From: Ascoidea rubescens DSM 1968
Lineage: Eukaryota > Ascomycota > Saccharomycetes > Ascoideales > Ascoideaceae
Length of the DNA: 64,000 nucleotides
Reading direction: 5' to 3'
Assembly: GCF_001661345.1 (NCBI RefSeq)
Contig: NW_017962918.1
Coordinates: forward strand, 62,001 to 126,000
This document shows, piece by piece, positions 30,301 through 40,367 of the stretch (the stretch's first letter is position 1; every line of letters starts with the position of its first letter). A program made the translations under genes and the position numbers. The notes beneath the pieces were generated by a model, which was not told the origin of the DNA, searched no databases, and saw nothing but the letters and a program-made list of their open reading frames with translations.

Positions 30301-30901
30301 AATGGTTGAAATTGTTGAAGTTGTTGTTTAGATAATTTAGTAAATTTGGATCAATTTTTCTATTTTCAAGTTGGTTATTATTATCATTATTGTTGTTGTT
30401 ATTGTTAATTGTACTATTATTAGAATTGTAATTAAGGGAACTTTGAAATTCGTCAATAAAGGACAAACCATTTTTCCAAATTGAGATGAAGTTAGCTAAT
30501 TTATTAATCTTTATATCATCGTTCATTGGGATAAAACCCAAGTTTTGAGTGGTATTATCATTATAATTGTCATTATCATTATTGCTATTATTGCTATTAT
30601 AGGTATTATTATAGGTATTATTATCGGTGTTGGTGGTAGGAAAGCTGTTGTTCTGGCGATTGTAGTGAAGGTCATTGAAGTTGTTTGATTGTCTAAAGAT
30701 AACTTCTACTATATTTTGATCGTTGTTATAGTATAGACTTAGATTATCATTGAATTTCAAGTCTTGAATCTTATTGAGAGAATGGAGATTACTATTCGTG
30801 TCATGATCTTTGAAGTGGATGGAGTAGTTTGGGATATCTGAATTTGATTTTGGTGGAAAGTAAAAAATAACATGGGAGCTGGTTTCTAGTAAGTAATGCA
30901 T
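27332..30901 (-). CDS. Inositol polyphosphate 5-phosphatase, OCRL/INPP5B type
   Basis: 1,189 residues from the first ATG (30899-30901); the frame is open 24 codons further up without ATG. The catalytic domain runs from about 205 to 765 with canonical blocks: SWNINGNS (about 209), LQETIPL (about 247), YGNKGATLIDF, NLHLNSG, CGDFNFRSD (about 605), RIPSYTDRIFY (about 709) and CSDHKPIYLDF (about 755). Long Asn/Asp-rich inserts split it. After it comes an ASH-like beta domain (about 830-950) and a RhoGAP-like domain (about 980-1180, with VEIVPGIRSNTFVYLISFLR). That order matches OCRL/INPP5B, not the Sac1-bearing Inp51-53 of S. cerevisiae. Expected substrate PI(4,5)P2, acting on endomembranes; partners unknown. 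I did not see a clear catalytic arginine for GAP activity, as in OCRL. Confidence 0.88.
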   Translation of the reverse strand: MHYLLETSSHVIFYFPPKSNSDIPNYSIHFKDHDTNSNLHSLNKIQDLKFNDNLSLYYNNDQNIVEVIFRQSNNFNDLHYNRQNNSFPTTNTDNNTYNNTYNSNNSNNDNDNYNDNTTQNLGFIPMNDDIKINKLANFISIWKNGLSFIDEFQSSLNYNSNNSTINNNNNNNDNNNQLENRKIDPNLLNYLNNNFNNFNHFKNLKFKIISWNINGNSNCFNNINELNNFKSLLSIPINANNLIDIYIINLQETIPLNIKNFYSDPKIISSWSNFILYLLNENNDKDKNKYKYKYKYNKYTYISSNRLLGLSTIIISKLYLKDLISVKLKKSIGTGYFKIYGNKGATLIDFNLQLSSYSNNINKFLKFVIVNLHLNSGNDNLNFSKRKSQLSLINTSLNLDSYFNLFSNKSKISDDDFIEFDKSSNSFSFNNDDENDNTNTKTKTNSKNNTHKDIDNENNDELFSIEDFDDDNERLDFYSSDDDINLLKSTSTLVSHDDIFNQKPNENCKQNHLPSSAITNSKTLNFNDTLYSNNHSVEENIGKIKSLRAPANISDLDDTAETQNNKLNSETQNNKLNSITRDNNDNHNNNNNDNNDEIKKCYLFVCGDFNFRSDTNSTELIKDLISKNLVPKILKFDSLNSNKNNLKILSNCNESRINFKPSYKFKYTNLNQNDSLIDNDFRNNTDNFQTIDNFNDTDDDNYDNDYDYERIPSYTDRIFYREIFKPFNHNLNGFNNINNNLEIVDYNMSDMFKCSDHKPIYLDFKINDAQLCDFDQRQDLIEKYYENLNIEETKNKKAKDSQLKVSLLNNKINNAKILNIEPVTLSFNLEYFEDKELNLVDTNESEEIEWEILFNNNGSTFVKIEYNNGEESFKKNYFNNFESKREMEDYFKSFITVNDGKLKGKLYKNFFKNFKVNVRSFIPSGILSIKILIILRISKVKDFYVNFEINCADSYFGKNLDLFNKDLNNKLIPNNLLEIINYLITKLNSKNIRNKNLLVINGSFKNISIPNFTKFENFIIEKIEKDELNYIENINQIQEMNENYNEFGFKLVFKIFLLLLRNLENGLIPQELILVIFKQSFKEIENLKAVRGVSNISLLEKKNIITTRIVEIVPGIRSNTFVYLISFLRLYLDYIINDCFNGNAIRIRNSCQEVVEVFELILFKIDSDMLTDSLSRQRKKAVRILFELE

Positions 30902-32234
30902 AGTGTGAGAATATAGCAAGATGGTATAGCAAAATAGAGAAAATGAGAGAAACAATATTTTCAAATAGGACAAATTGGTTGATCTGATGCTGATGAAAAT
31001 ATAATCAGTGTTGAGAAGATTATATTAAAGCTGAGGTTAGTCAGCGCTTACGTCAGCAGACCCATTGTAGCGGATAGTGATATGTGCATGAAGATACAGG
31101 TGAGTGCATGCGTCTAAAGGGTGCAAATGGCGGAAACAGAGAGCAGGGCTATTGATAGAGCCCTGATTCTGGGATTGGGAAGAAAAAAGGCAAAGTACCG
31201 AAGGCGTTATCTTTTTGATGAAGTTTTCGCGCGAGATTTAAGCGGTTTCTTATCAGCAAAGAAAGAAAAGCTGCCTGATCCGGCGATGAGTCCAGGGCAG
31301 TGGAACGGGATTTTATTGGACAGCGGCACACAGGCGCCGGAGTGCGCTGAAACGTGCAGAGAGGGTGTCACGGAGGTTGAGAGCCGAGCTGCTGGAGAAA
31401 AGAGGAGCAGGGAAAAACAGGGCGTGGAAAAACAGGGCAAGGGGTTTGGAGAAAAGTCTGGAGAAGGTGGGAGTTGCTTTTGTTGGAAATGAGGATGGGA
31501 GAGAGAGTTTCAGAGAGTTTTAGTGGGATTGTGTCAAGGGAGATGATCAGATAGTGTAATTATGAAAAGTTTTTTTTTGATGGAAAAAGCAAGTCCTGTT
31601 AGGAAGGAGAGAAGAAGAGAATATCCATTTTCGAAAAAGAATAAAGGACATCAAATAAACCAACGAGATGAGAAAGTTTAATGAATATTCCAGTAGTTGG
31701 TGATTGAAATAGGAAAGTAATTATAAGAGAATCTGGAGGAAATTAGGTTTGGGCAGATAGAGATAAGGGCTAATACGTCAATGAGGGTATCATGGAATCG
31801 TGAGCATTTGAAGAGAGAGAGAAAAAGAAATTTTGTAATTTATAGTTAGTGGTAGATAATCTGGATGGGATTTTACCGAAAATGAGTGTAAGAATAGAAG
31901 TGAAGAAGTGAAGAAGTGAAGAAAGTGAAGAATTGAAGAAATTTATAGATTATGATAATTATGGTAGATTATGATAGATTATGATAGATTATGAATCATA
32001 CTGAATAGTTTTATAGTTGTGATAGATTATGCATGGAATAGATATTTTGATTGATTTATGATAGCGTATGGATAGTGTATGGTAGTGTATTGGAGATGTG
32101 AAAATTTTGAGACAACTGTAGCATTATTGAAATATACAAAAGGAAAAAATTAACTAAGACAAAAGTTGATAAAAAATATAAAAATGATTAAATAAAAATT
32201 AAAGACTATTTATTTAAATTTCAAGTAAATGAGA
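30902..32234. promoter_or_regulatory. Region between the 5-phosphatase start and the GLN1 end
   Basis: 1,333 bp. The first about 500 bp (31030-31450) are G+C- and CpG-rich and form the 5' region of the phosphatase; overlapping frames here lack protein features. From about 31500 on it is AT-rich, with a GAAGAAGT-type repeat (about 31898-31940) and a GATAGATTAT-type repeat (about 31965-31993), and serves as 3' flank of GLN1. No gene seen. Confidence 0.45.
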
Positions 32235-33332
32235 TTATTTTGATTCACGTTTAAACTCTTCAACCATGTCAACTTCAGGAATGGAGCCACATATAGTTTC
32301 AGTAACAATACCTGTTACTAAGTAAGGGTCGATATTAGAAGCAGGTCTTCTGTCTTCAAAGTAGCCGTAGCCATCTATAGCAACAGGACGAGGGATTCTA
32401 ATAGAGGAACCTCTGTTGGCAACACCGGAGGAGAAGTTTGAGATCGAGGCAGTTTCGTGACGACCAGTTAGTCTGAGATCGTTGTCTTTACCGTATAACA
32501 AGATGTGGTTGTCGTGTTTGGCGGCCAATTTGGAGATGGCTTCTTCAATGTATTTCATACCACCTTTCACTCTCATCTTTTCAGTGGAGACGTTAGTGTG
32601 GCAACCAGCACCATTCCAATCACCCTTGAGTGGTTTTGGATGGTATGTGATCTTAACGTCAAATTCTTCAGCAACTCTGTCCAACAAGAATCTTGCTACC
32701 CATAGTTGGTCGCCCATTTCTATACCTTCGCAAGGACCAACTTGGAATTCCCATTGGGAGGGCATGACTTCAGCATTAATACCGGAGATGTTGATACCGG
32801 CAAAGAGACAGGCCTTGTAGTGGGCCTCAATGACGTCTCTTGCAATAACGTTACCAGTACCAACGGCACAGTAGTAGGGACCTTGGGGAGCTGGGTAGCC
32901 GCCCTTTGGCCAGCCATAAATGTTGTCATACTTGTCAAGCAAAGTGTATTCTTGTTCCAAACCAAACCAGATTTTTTCACCAGCGTGGGCCTTCAACAAC
33001 AAATCAGCAGCATGTCTGTGGTTGAATTTGTTTGGGGTTCCATCGGGATTCCAACATTCACACATGACTAGGATGTTGTCACCACCTCTGAATGGGTCAG
33101 GGTAGTAGGAAACTGGTTTCAATAAGACATCAGAATCGTGACCTGGAGCTTGACCGGTAGAAGAACCATCGAAATTCCACCATGAGAGATCGGAGACAGC
33201 AGTAACAGGCTTGGACAAGGTCTTAGCCTTGCAACGCAAGTTGTTGGAGCCATCTATCCAAATGTACTCAGCAATGATTTTGCCCTTTTGCGATAATTGA
33301 TTATATTTTGCTAATACAACTGGGTTAGACAT
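32235..33332 (-). CDS. GLN1: Glutamine synthetase (eukaryotic type II)
   Basis: 365 residues, full length (S. cerevisiae Gln1 is 370). ATP-dependent amidation of glutamate with ammonia; cytosolic, forms decamers in yeast. The N-terminal beta-grasp contains [16 protein letters not shown]. The catalytic domain has the ATP/metal blocks [63 protein letters not shown] and [15 protein letters not shown] at 33330-33332. No in-frame CTG. The upstream region holds four CCAAT boxes, consistent with the HAP control known for yeast GLN1. Confidence 0.98.
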   Translation of the reverse strand: MSNPVVLAKYNQLSQKGKIIAEYIWIDGSNNLRCKAKTLSKPVTAVSDLSWWNFDGSSTGQAPGHDSDVLLKPVSYYPDPFRGGDNILVMCECWNPDGTPNKFNHRHAADLLLKAHAGEKIWFGLEQEYTLLDKYDNIYGWPKGGYPAPQGPYYCAVGTGNVIARDVIEAHYKACLFAGINISGINAEVMPSQWEFQVGPCEGIEMGDQLWVARFLLDRVAEEFDVKITYHPKPLKGDWNGAGCHTNVSTEKMRVKGGMKYIEEAISKLAAKHDNHILLYGKDNDLRLTGRHETASISNFSSGVANRGSSIRIPRPVAIDGYGYFEDRRPASNIDPYLVTGIVTETICGSIPEVDMVEEFKRESK

Positions 33333-34436
33333 TTTGAATTGTTGTTATTGTAGGTGGTCTTTTATGTTAGATGGTATAAAACCGGAAAGGATTTGTGAGG
33401 AAGACAAGGAATAGAGAAAATTGATAGTCAAATCAATTGCAGAGAGAAGACAAAAGGCAGATAAAGAATGGAAGAGAAGAAGGAAGGGAGAGAGTGAAAA
33501 GCAGCAGAAAATGGATGATTTTTATATCAGGCCTGTAGATGAAGGAAGAAAATAAACTCCAAAGTCTAAAGAAAATGGGCCTGTAATCGATCGTTAGTTG
33601 AAAAGCCAAAAAAGAAACACGAAACTGGGGTCGGCAGCACGCACAAACGCAGCTCTGGCCCACGGATATCACCTGAAAGCAGTCTCCACTGCGCTTGGCC
33701 CGTCCTCGGAATCCCGGCGCAGCCCTCGGACGTCTTTCCGACGCTGCGTCTGCTGTTCTGGAGATAAGCCTGCGCGCTGTGATTGGCTGCCGGCGCGCTC
33801 CAGCTCTTCGCCAAAAGCTCGCTGCGACGGGAGGCGCGCGCTGGGGTCGAGAAGCGGGCACCACCTTGGGGAAGGCACTCTAGCGAAGAGCAGCAAGAAG
33901 AGAAAGCAGTGTGTGTGTGACTGGGTGCTGGATGAGCGAGTGACTGGGCGAGAAGAGAAAAGAACAATGAAAACCAGAACCCAGACCTGGACCACACCTG
34001 CAGAACTCCAGCCCAATCGGAGCGCTCTCTCGCTTAGCAATGCGCGGCCCGTGATTGGCACGCCCGCGCCGGCAAAAGCTGCGCCGGCACCCAGGACCAC
34101 CGCTGGGGATCGGCCGGCGAAGCGCACGCTGATTGGCCACTGCGGCCCCTATCTCTGGCTCCTGCCGCAGCACGCGTCGATAGCGCTCTCTCCCCATCTC
34201 TTATCGGGCTGGGCCAACCTGCCGTTTTCTCTCTGAATGAGAACTCACACCAGATTATCTTCTTCTTTCTCTGGAACTGTCTTATTGTTTAGTACTTCTC
34301 TACTTCTCTACCGCAAGATCTCAGATCCATTTTGCAATTTCCAGAATCCAAATTCCAAATTCCAGAATCCAAATATTCCAAATTCAAATCCAAATCCAAA
34401 AATCTAAATTCAAAAACCCAAGTTCTACATCATAGC
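33333..34436 (-). promoter_or_regulatory. GLN1 promoter with a strong GC/CpG island and CCAAT boxes
   Basis: 1,104 bp between GLN1 and the LTN1 3' end. From about 33640 to 34200 it is strongly G+C-rich: 33781-33840 has 43 G/C of 60. CCAAT boxes occur at 33782-33786, 34013-34017, 34054-34058 and 34132-34136 (three read ATTGG on the plus strand, that is CCAAT towards GLN1). Long open frames here on both strands result from the lack of AT-rich stop codons and have no protein features. Confidence 0.6.
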
Positions 34437-37400
34437 TCACTTGCTGCTCAACCGAAACTTGAATGCTGAACGACAGAGTGGACATGTATTTCCACCAGAG
34501 CTCTTGAACCACTTGAACAAACATCCCGAGTGAAACTTGTTGTGACATGTTGAGCAGTTCTTTGATGGCAACGAATGGTCTTGGTGCAAAATGGAATAGC
34601 AGATTGAACACTCTTCAAACCCTAAAAAGTGCATGTTCACATTCTTCGTAAACAACTCAATCGACTCCACAATACTTCCATTCTCATACAACGACGACAC
34701 TGTTCGCTGCGATGCCAACAACCACGCCTTCCACAACGACTCCTTCACCCCAATACGGCTGATTCCTTCAACTGTTATATTCCTCAACGGGTACATCTTG
34801 GGTATTCTGATAACCATTTCCATGTTCTGTTCATCAATCAAAAACATAACTCGGATATCATGCGTCGTCTTGTTGATCTTGATACTAAGCTTCTGCTTCT
34901 CGTTCTCTTTAACTAACTTTGCCTTCCGCTTCTCAACCTTCTCAATCTCCCCTTCGATAATCAACTCACAGATATACCTTTCGGAAAAAACCTCAATTCT
35001 ATTCTTCATCTCTCGATCCTTCAAATTGTTGAACCAGTTTTGAACTTGACTTCCCATTTCCTTCAAAACCAAGTAATAATCATACATTATCACAAAATCG
35101 GTCTCAGCCAAGATATTCTCTTCCTTGATCTTCCCAATCTTGTAATTCCGAATAACTTTCTTCGTTTCTTCTTTACCTCCATTCACCTTCACAATCTCAG
35201 AATTCAAAATATCAAACCTCAAAAATACACATTTCATCAACTTGTCAATCATCTCCTTTTCATTCAACTCCTCAATGTACTTTCTCTTCACACTCCCAGG
35301 AATCTCTTTCAAATACTCAATTATCAACATCCAGCTCCAAAAATACTTGAAAATCAAACTGCTGCTCTCAATCTCCTTCCCGCCATCTTCATATGGCACA
35401 ACTGAAATATTCTCAATCAAATAACTAGGAAGTCCAACTCCTGCTTCCACCTCATCATTACTCTCTTCATCTTGTAAACTGGGACTTATCTTCCGAAGTT
35501 CACACTCAACAACAAACTCCTCCTGCTCTTCTCGAATAATATCTTTCAAAATTGGAACTGCTATTCGTTGCAACCCTAAAAACTCACACGACAATAGTCC
35601 CTTCAATTCATCAATCTTGCCCTTCCATACTTCTCTCACCATTTTCTTTCCTCTTCTTTCCTCCTCTTCTTCTTGTTCAACTTCAAATATCCTCTCAAGT
35701 AACTCATTGCATATGATATTAACCTGTGTATGCTTCACTCCTTTACCCATTCTAATCAACTCTTCAATTACTTCGCCAATTATTTCCTTTTCCTCTTCCT
35801 TCCAAACTTCAACATACTCTCCTTCTTCTTCTTCTTTCATTTTCCATAATTTAATCAAAAACTTTAACGAATAATATAAAAGTGGCTTGCAATTGTACTC
35901 ATTGCTTATATTCAACGATTCTTTGCACAACTGTATCCCAAACTTGTACATCTTCACATTCATCTTATTTCGCAATCTCACCACATTGCTCATCAAAATT
36001 ATGCTCTCAATCCTCAATGGAATAAACTCCTCATCATAACTAATAACACTGTCTTCGTTCCATTTTACAATTTGGTCAATAAGCATATCAAATCTTCGAA
36101 CAGGCAACAATCCCACTTCTTTATCCCCCAAATACTCAATTGAAAATAAATTATTGATCAAACTTGTAAACATAATCCCACTCTCCAACTTTGTCTCAAT
36201 ATTTCTTATACTCAATATCTCAGACGCCACATTGTTTCGCAACTTGTCAAAACGACTCTCGTGAATAAACCTTTTCAATCCCAAACTCACCGCCGCCATC
36301 TTCAACACACTCTTATTTAGTATCTTGACTATATTACTAATATCTTCTTCTTTAATCTCAAACAACGCGATTGCCTCAACAAAATCACTCAACACAACTT
36401 TCAATATTCGGCTGAAATAAAAGCTTATCGTTGTTAATCCATTGATATTACTAGAAATATACTCAACCAAATTATAACCATGACACCTTTCTACACTCAA
36501 TTTCTCCCTACCATCCACTACTAAAAGTGTCTTAATAATATCAGAAAATGAAACCTTTGGCATCTTGCTCTTGACCATACTAAAACAAAGAGAGTAGAAA
36601 TCTAATAGCTCTCTACTAACATCTTCTGTCAACTCATTTAAAAAAATATAATCCATTGAAATTTCTCCAATAATACCTAAATATGAAATCGTACTAATGT
36701 ACAAATTTTCAGAAATATACTTTTCATACTCAATTTCCTTCAATAATCCCAATAAAAACCTAGAATACTTAAACAATCCCAATGGCTTGTTAAAACTATT
36801 TTCATTCTCATTTTTAGGCAAAAGGTAAATATTATATTCTAGTGTATTTCCCATTGATAAAATGGAATCAACAGAATCACTTGTACAATTTGAAACACAT
36901 TCAATCCATTCTTTCTCACTTAAAACTAATTGCTCAATTACACTTCCTCCCTTAGTATCACTTTTAGATAAATAACTTATCAATTTTGCAAAATTTTCAA
37001 ACAAAGAACAGGATTTAATAAAATCTTTTAACGATGAGACATATAGATCTAAAATTTCTTGCTTGAAAACACTCCTTTCAATTAAATTTTGTATTTTCAA
37101 ATTGGATTCAAAATAAATCGAGTCTTTATTTATAAACGAATTCCACAAATGAGAAAAAAATGATGTTAAAATAAAAGAAATATCAATTTCAAAACAATCA
37201 GCAGTTTTTAATACATCTATCAATAGTGACTGCAACTTTACCTCTTTATTTATTTCTAATATTGTTTCCTCTAATTTTTCACCTTTTATAGAATTTATCA
37301 ATAATGCCCCCATCATTTTTTTATCCAAATACTGAAATATTATAAACTCCTTTTGATTTTCTCTCGAATATTTAAACCTTTCAGCAATTTTTTGCAATTT

Positions 37401-39809
37401 CTCTTGGAACAAATCAGCTTTACTGATATCAAAGTCCTTTTTAATTTCACCAATTGGCAAAATTTTTAAAAAATCAAAAAACAAATCAGTGGAATTCAAT
37501 TGATCGCATTTCAATGTAATATCGTTCAATAAATCTTCAAAAATTGCCTCATCATAAAAGGAGTTGTTTAAATTGTCTGATTTTTTGGTTTTAAAAAAAT
37601 CCACAATAATTTGAAAAATTTGATTATTAAATGATTCCGATAAGTAAGATGACAAGTTATTTTGCAAAAAATCATTAACTGTTTCTTTTGAATTAACGAT
37701 ATCATTAATAATGTATTTGTCAATTAAAATAAAGGGTAGAAAGAAGTGGGCATTCTTTTCATTTTGTTGATTTTGGTGATTTTGTTGATTATTAATATCG
37801 TCAAGAGATGCAATTGATCTAGTTAATAAATTATTGAGTAATTTTTCATTTTGAGGAATATGAGTAATCTTGATAAAATTGTCAATAAACAAATTAAAAT
37901 TTAATTTGGTAACTTCACTTTGATTAGTTAAGCTTGTCTTTATAATAAAATCATCAATAATTTTTCCTATGATGCAATTAGAGTCCGATTGATTTAATGA
38001 AACCAATAGATTTTTAAATACTTGATAGTTGAAAAATTTATTATCAAGAAAATCAATTAAAAATCTGGATAAAGAATCATTAAAACTTTGCAAGTTTGAG
38101 GAATCGTTTTCATTGTCAGTATTAATTAGACCTTCATAAAAAACCGAAAACAAGTTTGAAATAAAGGTATAAAATTGATTCAAAAAATTTGGATTTTTAT
38201 TAAACTTTAGGGATTCAAATTTTAAATTTTCAATAAAGATCTCATTCAAGTACAAGTTAAAATCTTGAGTTGAGCTGAAATCAATTATTGAAACTGGAGT
38301 GATAAAATTGTCTGTTGACGGTAATAATATTCCATTTAATAAATTGAAATAAGGGGTTACTGTATTTGAACTTGAGTTTGAGCTTAGTTTGAGAAAAGAT
38401 GTAAAATAGGGTTTTGATAGATTTGAAAAAGACCAAATTGAACCTGAAGATAGTTTATTCAAGTGATTGATTAATAATAGAGTTGGTATGATTAATTTGT
38501 TAAATGAGAAATTATGATTCTTTTTATCTTTGGATTTCTTATTACTAGAAATATAGTTTATTGATAATAATTGTAGGGAATTTTTCGAGATGCTGGAATA
38601 TAACGATTGATTGTCATTAGAAAATAAGAATTTTTTATTATTTAAAGTTGATATTGAGATTATTAGGTTGATTAAAGAGGATTTAATTGGAGATGTATCG
38701 AATGAGCCCATGGTAAATGGCAAGTTTAGGATTTTGTATAAATTTTCATTTTTGATTATTTGCAATAGAATTTTGTTTTCGTTTTTGTTTTCGTTTTCAG
38801 TTGGATTATCAATGTAAAGCTTATTTAACATATTATTTAACAAATTCAAAGCCGAATAGTACAACTTGTAGTATTTCAAAACCGCAGAGTTTTTGTTGTT
38901 TGAATTAGTGGAAGTTGAATCAGAATTTGAGGATAAGTTTATATTTGAGATTGAATTAACGTTTTCAATAAACAAAACGTTATAAATCAAAACCAAAGAT
39001 TGATTTTGAAAGATTTTATAAATTTTGAATAATTTTTCATTTGTGTTCAAGTTTAAAAATATTGAGTTGAACAAATTCAAAGAATTTTTAGAAATGATTA
39101 AATCGTGATCAAATAAAGATAGCAAGAAAATCGGTAAAGAAGATTGCAAAAAATTATTCAAATTTTTCTTTAGCAATTTCTTGTCTTTTTGTGAGGAATT
39201 TGCATGTTTTGTTACTGATTGGAATTGATAAATTTGGATTAATTTTACAAAGATTTCATTTGAATAAAGCTTGATATTTTTGTTTAGTTCTATTGCCAAT
39301 TTAGAATAGAACTGAGACCATAGCACCAACAAGACGTCATTACCATTTTGATCAAAATTGGTTATATCGAAAATATTTTGCAGAATTTCGTTGTTTTGGT
39401 CACTATCAGAAATAATCTTATTTAAAAACTGTGATAATTGAAGTAACGATCTTTCTTTTGTTTTGTCATCTTTTTTGGATAACCCCTTGAATAAGACTTT
39501 TAGATTTGAGTTCTGAATTAAATTTATATCGGGAAAACCAGCGAAGTAATTCAAAGAAATCTTGTACCCACCAATTTCCATTGAATATTTATTGTCATTG
39601 TCACCGAATTGTCGAGCACAGATGTTGTGTGTTTTCTTGATGTTGTAGTCGCCGGTCTTAGCACCAGCAGTATTGTTGGAACTATTTTTGTTTTTTGTTT
39701 TTGTTTTTATTTTATTTCTTTTGTTTTTACCATCGCTGGAGGAATAGTAATTGGGCACAATTGAAGACTGGTTGGCAAACTGATCAAAAGGATTGGAAAA
39801 AGCAGTCAT
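34437..39809 (-). CDS. LTN1: Ribosome quality control E3 ubiquitin ligase listerin
   Basis: 1,790 residues (S. cerevisiae Rkr1/Ltn1 is 1,562). The ligase ubiquitinates nascent chains stalled on the 60S subunit, as part of the RQC complex. The N-terminal block GGYKISLNYFAGFPDINL matches the conserved listerin N-terminus, and the long middle is helical-repeat-like. The last 57 residues hold the RING: CSIC at 1734-1737, then NCSTC, KFH, GC and CPLC, the usual variant RING at the very C-terminus. The start at the ATG 39807-39809 was chosen because the upstream six codons lack ATG. Codons are more C-rich in the 3' third, next to the GLN1 island, than in the 5' two thirds. Asn/Ser-rich inserts explain the extra length. 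Confidence 0.94.
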   Translation of the reverse strand: MTAFSNPFDQFANQSSIVPNYYSSSDGKNKRNKIKTKTKNKNSSNNTAGAKTGDYNIKKTHNICARQFGDNDNKYSMEIGGYKISLNYFAGFPDINLIQNSNLKVLFKGLSKKDDKTKERSLLQLSQFLNKIISDSDQNNEILQNIFDITNFDQNGNDVLLVLWSQFYSKLAIELNKNIKLYSNEIFVKLIQIYQFQSVTKHANSSQKDKKLLKKNLNNFLQSSLPIFLLSLFDHDLIISKNSLNLFNSIFLNLNTNEKLFKIYKIFQNQSLVLIYNVLFIENVNSISNINLSSNSDSTSTNSNNKNSAVLKYYKLYYSALNLLNNMLNKLYIDNPTENENKNENKILLQIIKNENLYKILNLPFTMGSFDTSPIKSSLINLIISISTLNNKKFLFSNDNQSLYSSISKNSLQLLSINYISSNKKSKDKKNHNFSFNKLIIPTLLLINHLNKLSSGSIWSFSNLSKPYFTSFLKLSSNSSSNTVTPYFNLLNGILLPSTDNFITPVSIIDFSSTQDFNLYLNEIFIENLKFESLKFNKNPNFLNQFYTFISNLFSVFYEGLINTDNENDSSNLQSFNDSLSRFLIDFLDNKFFNYQVFKNLLVSLNQSDSNCIIGKIIDDFIIKTSLTNQSEVTKLNFNLFIDNFIKITHIPQNEKLLNNLLTRSIASLDDINNQQNHQNQQNEKNAHFFLPFILIDKYIINDIVNSKETVNDFLQNNLSSYLSESFNNQIFQIIVDFFKTKKSDNLNNSFYDEAIFEDLLNDITLKCDQLNSTDLFFDFLKILPIGEIKKDFDISKADLFQEKLQKIAERFKYSRENQKEFIIFQYLDKKMMGALLINSIKGEKLEETILEINKEVKLQSLLIDVLKTADCFEIDISFILTSFFSHLWNSFINKDSIYFESNLKIQNLIERSVFKQEILDLYVSSLKDFIKSCSLFENFAKLISYLSKSDTKGGSVIEQLVLSEKEWIECVSNCTSDSVDSILSMGNTLEYNIYLLPKNENENSFNKPLGLFKYSRFLLGLLKEIEYEKYISENLYISTISYLGIIGEISMDYIFLNELTEDVSRELLDFYSLCFSMVKSKMPKVSFSDIIKTLLVVDGREKLSVERCHGYNLVEYISSNINGLTTISFYFSRILKVVLSDFVEAIALFEIKEEDISNIVKILNKSVLKMAAVSLGLKRFIHESRFDKLRNNVASEILSIRNIETKLESGIMFTSLINNLFSIEYLGDKEVGLLPVRRFDMLIDQIVKWNEDSVISYDEEFIPLRIESIILMSNVVRLRNKMNVKMYKFGIQLCKESLNISNEYNCKPLLYYSLKFLIKLWKMKEEEEGEYVEVWKEEEKEIIGEVIEELIRMGKGVKHTQVNIICNELLERIFEVEQEEEEERRGKKMVREVWKGKIDELKGLLSCEFLGLQRIAVPILKDIIREEQEEFVVECELRKISPSLQDEESNDEVEAGVGLPSYLIENISVVPYEDGGKEIESSSLIFKYFWSWMLIIEYLKEIPGSVKRKYIEELNEKEMIDKLMKCVFLRFDILNSEIVKVNGGKEETKKVIRNYKIGKIKEENILAETDFVIMYDYYLVLKEMGSQVQNWFNNLKDREMKNRIEVFSERYICELIIEGEIEKVEKRKAKLVKENEKQKLSIKINKTTHDIRVMFLIDEQNMEMVIRIPKMYPLRNITVEGISRIGVKESLWKAWLLASQRTVSSLYENGSIVESIELFTKNVNMHFLGFEECSICYSILHQDHSLPSKNCSTCHNKFHSGCLFKWFKSSGGNTCPLCRSAFKFRLSSK

Positions 39810-40367
39810 GTCAACAATATATGGCAATGAAAAACAGAACAGTTAAAACTTGAGCAGCAGGAGTGTTTATGATTTATCTTTATGATTTATATGGATGGTT
39901 GTCCGAACATTTATGAACCATTCGTTATTGGAATCTCTACTCTCTAGTGAAAATTAATATATTTATATTGCTTAAACAAGTAAAAATTTTACTTTCTTTC
40001 TGTTTCCGTGATTTGATTTCAAAATGATAACTAATCAAGAAGGTTGGTACACGTGTGTCTGGTACCGGAATACATTCCGACCACGCTGTTCAAGACGCAG
40101 TTTCTTTGTAATTTGCGCAGCTTGTTGGCGCCGCAGCACTGGCTCTACATGTAGATGCAGTGTTCAAGGTGAATGCCCCTTTCTAGATGGGACTGCATAA
40201 ATGCGCGCACGTGCTGCATGTCAAACTGCGCAACTTTCTGGTCACGGGATGCACGCTTTTTGATTCGAGATTTTTCGGCATTTGGATTCCGCGGCCAAGG
40301 CCAATTTGCCTGAGATAAAGTATTGGAATAAATCATTTGTAATCAATTACTATCCACGAGTTCGAGT
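39810..40367 (-). promoter_or_regulatory. LTN1 5' region with E-boxes
   Basis: 558 bp. AT-rich next to LTN1, then a G+C-rich part (about 40040-40310) with CACGTG at 40050-40055 and 40208-40213, Cbf1-type sites. Homology to the LRR pseudogene begins only at about 40368. Confidence 0.45.

Noticed and set aside
31121-31492. 123-codon frame upstream of the 5-phosphatase
   Set aside because: In a G+C-rich 5' region, lacks family features and overlaps equally long frames on the other strand.
33598-34236. Several long overlapping frames on both strands upstream of GLN1
   Set aside because: All lie in the GC island; low stop-codon density explains them. Arg/Ser/Ala-rich translations without motifs, and frames are not exclusive.
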